From: Planctomycetota bacterium
GTDB lineage: Bacteria > Planctomycetota > Phycisphaerae > WQYP01
Assembly (NCBI GenBank): GCA_021826605.1
Contig: JAKAZF010000075.1
Span: 1 to 8,985 of the forward strand
Length of the DNA: 8,985 bases
Reading direction: 5' to 3'
The notes under the pieces were generated by a model. That model saw only the letters and a program-made list of their open reading frames with translations, searched no databases and was not told the DNA's origin. This document shows, in pieces, positions 6,045 through 8,985 of the stretch; the first letter of the stretch is position 1; each line of letters starts with the position of its first letter. A program made the translations under genes and the position numbers.

Positions 6045-7180
6045 AATCCGCAGTGATATATACTCATGGAATGCATACGACATCGCTTCCATCCTCCCCC
6101 GTCGCTTCAAGAACCGCATGCCGAAAGACCGGCATTTTTTTTCGCCTGTTGGATTCCGGAATTCTACTGGGTGCCTCGGTCAGTATTTTGACCCTGCAAT
6201 CCTGGCGGTGGCTGGACTTGCGCTTTGCCGGGGCGTTTATCGCGTTTCTGCTCCCCTGGCTGTGGCTGGCCAGTCTGGTAATCCTGCACATCTTGCGTTT
6301 CCGCCCGCCGACGGATCTTTCACCAGATAGTGCCTGGCGGCTCAATCGGATGCTGCTTTTGCCCTCTGCGTTCATCGCACTGGTCTTACTGCTGAATACA
6401 GTTACGTTTTATCATTTGAAAATGGTCCTGCACGGCCGTATGCCTTGGTACATGCCCATGTCTCTGCCGGTACTGGTGGTCATGATCCTCTGGTTTATCG
6501 CCCGGCCGGATTATGCCGTTAGCGCCGGCGCTGCTGCCGCCCGCACGCCTTCGCCGCCATGGCATAGTATCAATTATAAGCGTTACGATTTTATCGCCAT
6601 GACTTTCATGGCACTGATTTTTTTATGGATATTTCACGGCATGTTTCTCACCAATCCTCCGCCGCCGGGAATGGATGCGGACATTGCGGTGGTGCTTGGT
6701 GCCGGTACCGGCCCGGGCGACACCTGTGGCTATACGCTTCGCCAGCGGGTGTTGGAGGGTGTGGCGCTTTTCAAAGCGCATCGGGCTAAACGGTTGCTGC
6801 TGACGGGACGCGCTCCGCGGGGAAAAACCAACCCGTATAAAAATGAGCCGCTGGCCATGCTGAAACTGACCCTGGCCCAGGGCGTGCCGGAAAAAGCCTT
6901 AATCGTGGACTATCACGGAAACAACACGCGCTACAGCGCGTACAATACTGCGGCACTGGTGAAAGCGGGACATTGGCATAAGGTGATCGCGGTAAGTTCG
7001 GATTACCATTTACCGCGCACCAGCCTGGCCTTTCGACAACTGGGCGTGCATGTCTGGACAGTTGCGGCCCGTCGCGGCATCTGGCAGGAAACCAATCCGT
7101 GGGCGGTCGTGCGGGAACTGGTCGGTTACCCTGTCTATTGGCTGGATCAGAATTATCACCGTCCGGGGCGTATACCATGA
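6041..7180 (+). CDS. Multi-pass membrane protein with DUF218 (YdcF/SanA-like) domain
   Basis: A 379-residue inner-membrane protein. About five hydrophobic segments (roughly 33-51, 62-84, 104-123, 139-153, 183-202) precede a C-terminal DUF218 domain at about 213-345. Domain signatures are ADIAVVLGAG (213-222), RVLEGVALFKAHRAKRLLLTG (positions 236-256), the acidic NEPLAM region near 268, NTRYSAYNT (295-303) and VSSDYHLPRTSLAF (318-331). SanA and YdcF relatives are linked to envelope integrity and bind nucleotide-like ligands, but their reaction is not settled, so none is claimed here. The GTG start at 6041 has no ribosome site and shares GTGA with the stop of the HAD gene, which fits translational coupling. 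An ATG at 6071 is a possible alternative. Its stop overlaps the next ATG in the same manner. Confidence 0.82.
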   Translation: MKSAVIYTHGMHTTSLPSSPVASRTACRKTGIFFRLLDSGILLGASVSILTLQSWRWLDLRFAGAFIAFLLPWLWLASLVILHILRFRPPTDLSPDSAWRLNRMLLLPSAFIALVLLLNTVTFYHLKMVLHGRMPWYMPMSLPVLVVMILWFIARPDYAVSAGAAAARTPSPPWHSINYKRYDFIAMTFMALIFLWIFHGMFLTNPPPPGMDADIAVVLGAGTGPGDTCGYTLRQRVLEGVALFKAHRAKRLLLTGRAPRGKTNPYKNEPLAMLKLTLAQGVPEKALIVDYHGNNTRYSAYNTAALVKAGHWHKVIAVSSDYHLPRTSLAFRQLGVHVWTVAARRGIWQETNPWAVVRELVGYPVYWLDQNYHRPGRIP

Positions 7181-7665
7181 CATTGAAACAACCGTATCTC
7201 CGCGTGATGAAATCCAGCCGCACGTTACAGGTGCTTGACGGCGGAACACTCATTAAAAGTTATGGCTGTATCACCGGTTCCAATTCGGGTGATAAACAAA
7301 CCGAAGGAGACCGCAAAACTCCGGAAGGGCGGTTTCAAATTGTCTTCAAAAATCCCCACAGCAAGTTTCATCTATCACTGGGATTGGATTATCCCAACCG
7401 AGAAGATGCCGATCGCGGCCTGGCGCAGGGCTTGCTTTCCACGGAGTTGTACAACCAACTGATCCATGATCTGCAACATGGCGACATGGCGGATGAACAG
7501 GTACAAAACCGCGTCTGGAAAACCCCCTTAGGCGGCGAAATATTCATCCACGGCTGCGCCGAAGGCCGCACCGGCACCGCCGGCTGCGTTGCACTAACCA
7601 ACCCTGACATAACCGAACTCTACGCATTATGTCCGGTAGGGACAATCGTGGAAATCAGCACGTAG
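7177..7665 (+). CDS. YkuD-domain (L,D-transpeptidase-fold) protein without signal peptide
   Basis: A 162-residue protein made almost entirely of one YkuD domain. Family marks are EGDRKTPEGRF (43-53), IHGCAEG with conserved His125, and GTAGCVAL with catalytic Cys137. Many L,D-transpeptidases have Arg two residues after the cysteine (SxGCxR); here that position is Ala139, a variant seen in ErfK/YafK-like and other divergent members. In exported relatives the enzyme joins peptidoglycan stem peptides, or attaches lipoprotein, using the cysteine as acyl carrier. Here no signal peptide or membrane helix is visible, so export by a standard route is not supported and the substrate is unknown. I chose ATG at 7177, which overlaps the preceding stop as ATGA; upstream in-frame codons lie inside the YdcF-like gene. 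It is last in the HAD, YdcF-like, YkuD operon and is followed by tandem hairpins. Confidence 0.85.
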   Translation: MTLKQPYLRVMKSSRTLQVLDGGTLIKSYGCITGSNSGDKQTEGDRKTPEGRFQIVFKNPHSKFHLSLGLDYPNREDADRGLAQGLLSTELYNQLIHDLQHGDMADEQVQNRVWKTPLGGEIFIHGCAEGRTGTAGCVALTNPDITELYALCPVGTIVEIST

Positions 7666-7690
7666 GTTGTAGGACGGGAGGAGAACGCAG

Positions 7691-7711
7691 GAGTTAGGAG
7701 TTAGGAGTTAG
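7691..7711. repeat. GAGTTAG tandem triplet
   Basis: Three exact head-to-tail GAGTTAG units at 7691-7697, 7698-7704 and 7705-7711. The exit sequence AGGAGTTAGAAT (7704-7715) nearly matches 1704-1715 in the clpP upstream gap. Confidence 0.75.
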
Positions 7712-7726
7712 AATAACGGCAGGCGA

Positions 7727-7778
7727 GCCGGTGGGTTTATCCCACCGGTAATGTTAGCCGGCACATTTAATGTGCCGG
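7727..7778. repeat. Two back-to-back hairpins downstream of the YkuD gene
   Basis: Hairpin 1 is CCGGTGGG (7728-7735), loop TTTAT, CCCACCGG (7741-7748). Hairpin 2 is CCGGCACA (7758-7765), loop TTTAA, TGTGCCGG (7771-7778). Both stems are perfect 8-bp, both begin CCGG, both have 5-base T/A loops, and only nine bases separate them. Neither is followed by a T-run. They may stop transcription or protect the operon's 3' end, but the shared design suggests a REP/BIME-like repeat. Confidence 0.7.
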
Positions 7779-8046
7779 GGGCCCGCCAGAAAATCTGTGC
7801 AATCCCGGAAATCTGTGGGTCTTTCTTCCGTTCCCATCCGACGCCAGCGGTTTTCCTCTGCCGGCTGCGACGGACCGATGCTGATCATTTCAGCAGATCC
7901 CATTTCCGCGGCGAACTCAACGCTGCCGCATTGAGCTACGGGTATGTTGCGCGGGATGGGGGTGCACGAGGCGGTCATGCGAAATATTTGCGGTCCCGCG
8001 TGGCGAATTTGAGATTTGTCGGCAGGGCGTTAAGATTAGTTGCTTG

Positions 8047-8097
8047 GGAGCCTGTGTGGGTGAGAGTCGCAATCCGGCGATTATTCGCACAGGCTTC
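8047..8097. repeat. Long hairpin element, copy B
   Basis: AGCCTGTG (8049-8056) pairs perfectly with CACAGGCT (8088-8095). With wobble pairs the stem runs 8047-8060 against 8084-8097, 14 pairs in all. It shares GGAGCCTGT (8047-8055), TCGCAATCC (8067-8075), GGC and ATT in the loop, and ACAG in the right arm with copy A, while the inner stem bases differ and still pair. It ends 18 bases before the radical SAM start codon, directly ahead of its ribosome binding site, so it could lie in that mRNA's leader. Confidence 0.68.
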
Positions 8098-8115
8098 TGG
8101 CAGAGGAATTGGATA

Positions 8116-8985
8116 ATGCCGGAATTGCAAACGCCTGTGAACACTGGATCCCAGGATTTAATTACGTCCGTAGATCAATTGCGCGATGTATTGCCTGCCA
8201 TTACCGATGCCATGGCTGCGACTATGACGGCGATTGCCCAACGGTACACCTTCCGGTTGCCGCGATTTTATGCTGAAAAGATTCTTCTTAATGATGTGAA
8301 TGATCCGCTATGGGATCTGGCGTTGCCTAATGAGGGGGAGCTAAGCGATACCGGTGAAGAACGCTGGGATGCCTTTCAACTTGCGGATCGGGCTGTCAAT
8401 CATCCGCGCTGGATTCAGAAATATCGTTATGAAGCGCTTCTGCGGGTAACGGATTTCTGCAGCGGGCTGTGCCGATACTGTTATTTGAAGAATAGAGATG
8501 TTACGCCGGGGCGAATATCGCATCAGGAAATTGATGCGATGTTTGATCAGGCGGAACACTCGCCGGGGCGAAGAGAATTGCGTGAGATTATTTTAAGCGG
8601 TGGTGATCCTCTGGCGGTTCCACCAGCGGTGCTTGAGCACGTGGCCCTGCGGATGCAGCGGCTCAATAAAACCGTAGCACGCCGCATAACCGTTACCATT
8701 CACACCCGTGAGCCGGTCTGGTATCCGCAGCGGATAATGGGTAACACGGCCTTGCACCAGGCTTTGAAAAAATTATCGCCGTCCTCGTATATTCTGCACG
8801 TGGTGCATCCGCGCGAAGTCACAACCGAATTGCACCAGGCGATGCTGGCGCTGACGGAACTGGCGGAGTCCCGTCGGCCTCTGATGATGGCGCAGCATCC
8901 GCTGTTTCGGGGGATTAACAGTGACGGGTCAATAATTACAGATATGTATGACCGTATGGATTCAGGTCCGGTGGTGTTCAAGCCC
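8116..8985 (+). CDS. KamA-like radical SAM protein (lysine 2,3-aminomutase family), 3' partial
   Basis: The first 290 residues of a radical SAM enzyme; the gene runs off the window. The [4Fe-4S]-binding CxxxCxxC is Cys115, Cys119 and Cys122 in DFCSGLCRYCYLK. ILSGGDPL (159-166) is the GGD motif that contacts S-adenosylmethionine. IHTREPVWYPQRI (195-207) and HPLFRGINSDGS (261-272) match the pattern of KamA proteins, which move the amino group of lysine or a related amino acid using PLP; EpmB is a close relative. The PLP lysine expected further on is outside the window, so aminomutase activity cannot be confirmed. The N-terminus lacks the Trp-rich start of classical KamA, and CRYCYLKNRD replaces the usual CRHCTRRR, so it is a divergent member. 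The ATG at 8116 follows AGAGGA (8102-8107) by eight bases. Confidence 0.85.
   Translation, partial: MPELQTPVNTGSQDLITSVDQLRDVLPAITDAMAATMTAIAQRYTFRLPRFYAEKILLNDVNDPLWDLALPNEGELSDTGEERWDAFQLADRAVNHPRWIQKYRYEALLRVTDFCSGLCRYCYLKNRDVTPGRISHQEIDAMFDQAEHSPGRRELREIILSGGDPLAVPPAVLEHVALRMQRLNKTVARRITVTIHTREPVWYPQRIMGNTALHQALKKLSPSSYILHVVHPREVTTELHQAMLALTELAESRRPLMMAQHPLFRGINSDGSIITDMYDRMDSGPVVFKP

Larger units (their letters stand above)
7666..8115. other. Gene-free gap before the radical SAM gene, rich in repeats
   Basis: No convincing gene. In order the gap holds GAGTTAG three times (7691-7711), two adjacent hairpins (7727-7778), a direct repeat AAATCTGTG at 7791-7799 and 7809-7817, about 220 bases in which I see no structure, then the long hairpin element copy B (8047-8097). 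Open frames crossing the gap run straight through these repeats and have no ribosome site. Confidence 0.65.

Noticed and set aside
7728..7748. Classical rho-independent terminator for the three-gene operon
   Set aside because: The stem is good but no T-run follows on the plus strand. I kept it as a hairpin repeat that might still influence 3' ends.
7751..8116. Plus-strand 121-residue frame in the last intergenic gap
   Set aside because: It reads through hairpin 2, the AAATCTGTG repeats and element copy B, and has no ribosome site or recognisable domain.

Overview
The window looks like chromosomal DNA from a Gram-negative-type bacterium of moderately high GC. My best guess is a planctomycete of the Phycisphaerae kind. 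That is an inference from three things: a ClpP of divergent type, a secreted CE12-type sugar esterase, and long gene-free gaps filled with short hairpin repeats. No rRNA, CRISPR array, transposase gene or phage gene is visible. The layout is ordinary, with several odd intergenic elements.

Left part (1-1850): two genes on the minus strand, clpP followed immediately by a small coiled-coil lipoprotein gene, probably one transcript. Upstream of clpP lies a 400-base gap packed with tandem words and two hairpins. A tRNA-Gly (anticodon CCC, no encoded CCA) follows on the plus strand at 1847-1918.

Middle (1919-4826): a 560-base gap holds a double hairpin just after the tRNA, a long hairpin element (here called copy A) and a plausible promoter. 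Then come a secreted GDSL/SGNH acetylesterase of the rhamnogalacturonan acetylesterase type and an unrecognised membrane-anchored protein.

Right part (5079-7665): a tight three-gene operon joined by 4-base overlaps. It encodes a Cof-type HAD phosphatase, a multi-pass membrane protein with a DUF218/YdcF domain, and a small YkuD (L,D-transpeptidase-fold) protein with no export signal. The YdcF and YkuD families point loosely to the cell envelope, but no pathway can be read from the sequence.

End (7666-8985): a 450-base gap with a triple 7-mer repeat, two back-to-back hairpins and a second long hairpin (copy B) that shares loop and flank words with copy A while its stem differs in sequence. Copy B ends 18 bases before the start of a KamA-like radical SAM protein that runs off the window. 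The A/B element is the best candidate here for something undescribed. The loss of the third catalytic residue in ClpP (Asn in place of Asp) is the most notable protein-level oddity. I see no clear new multi-gene system.
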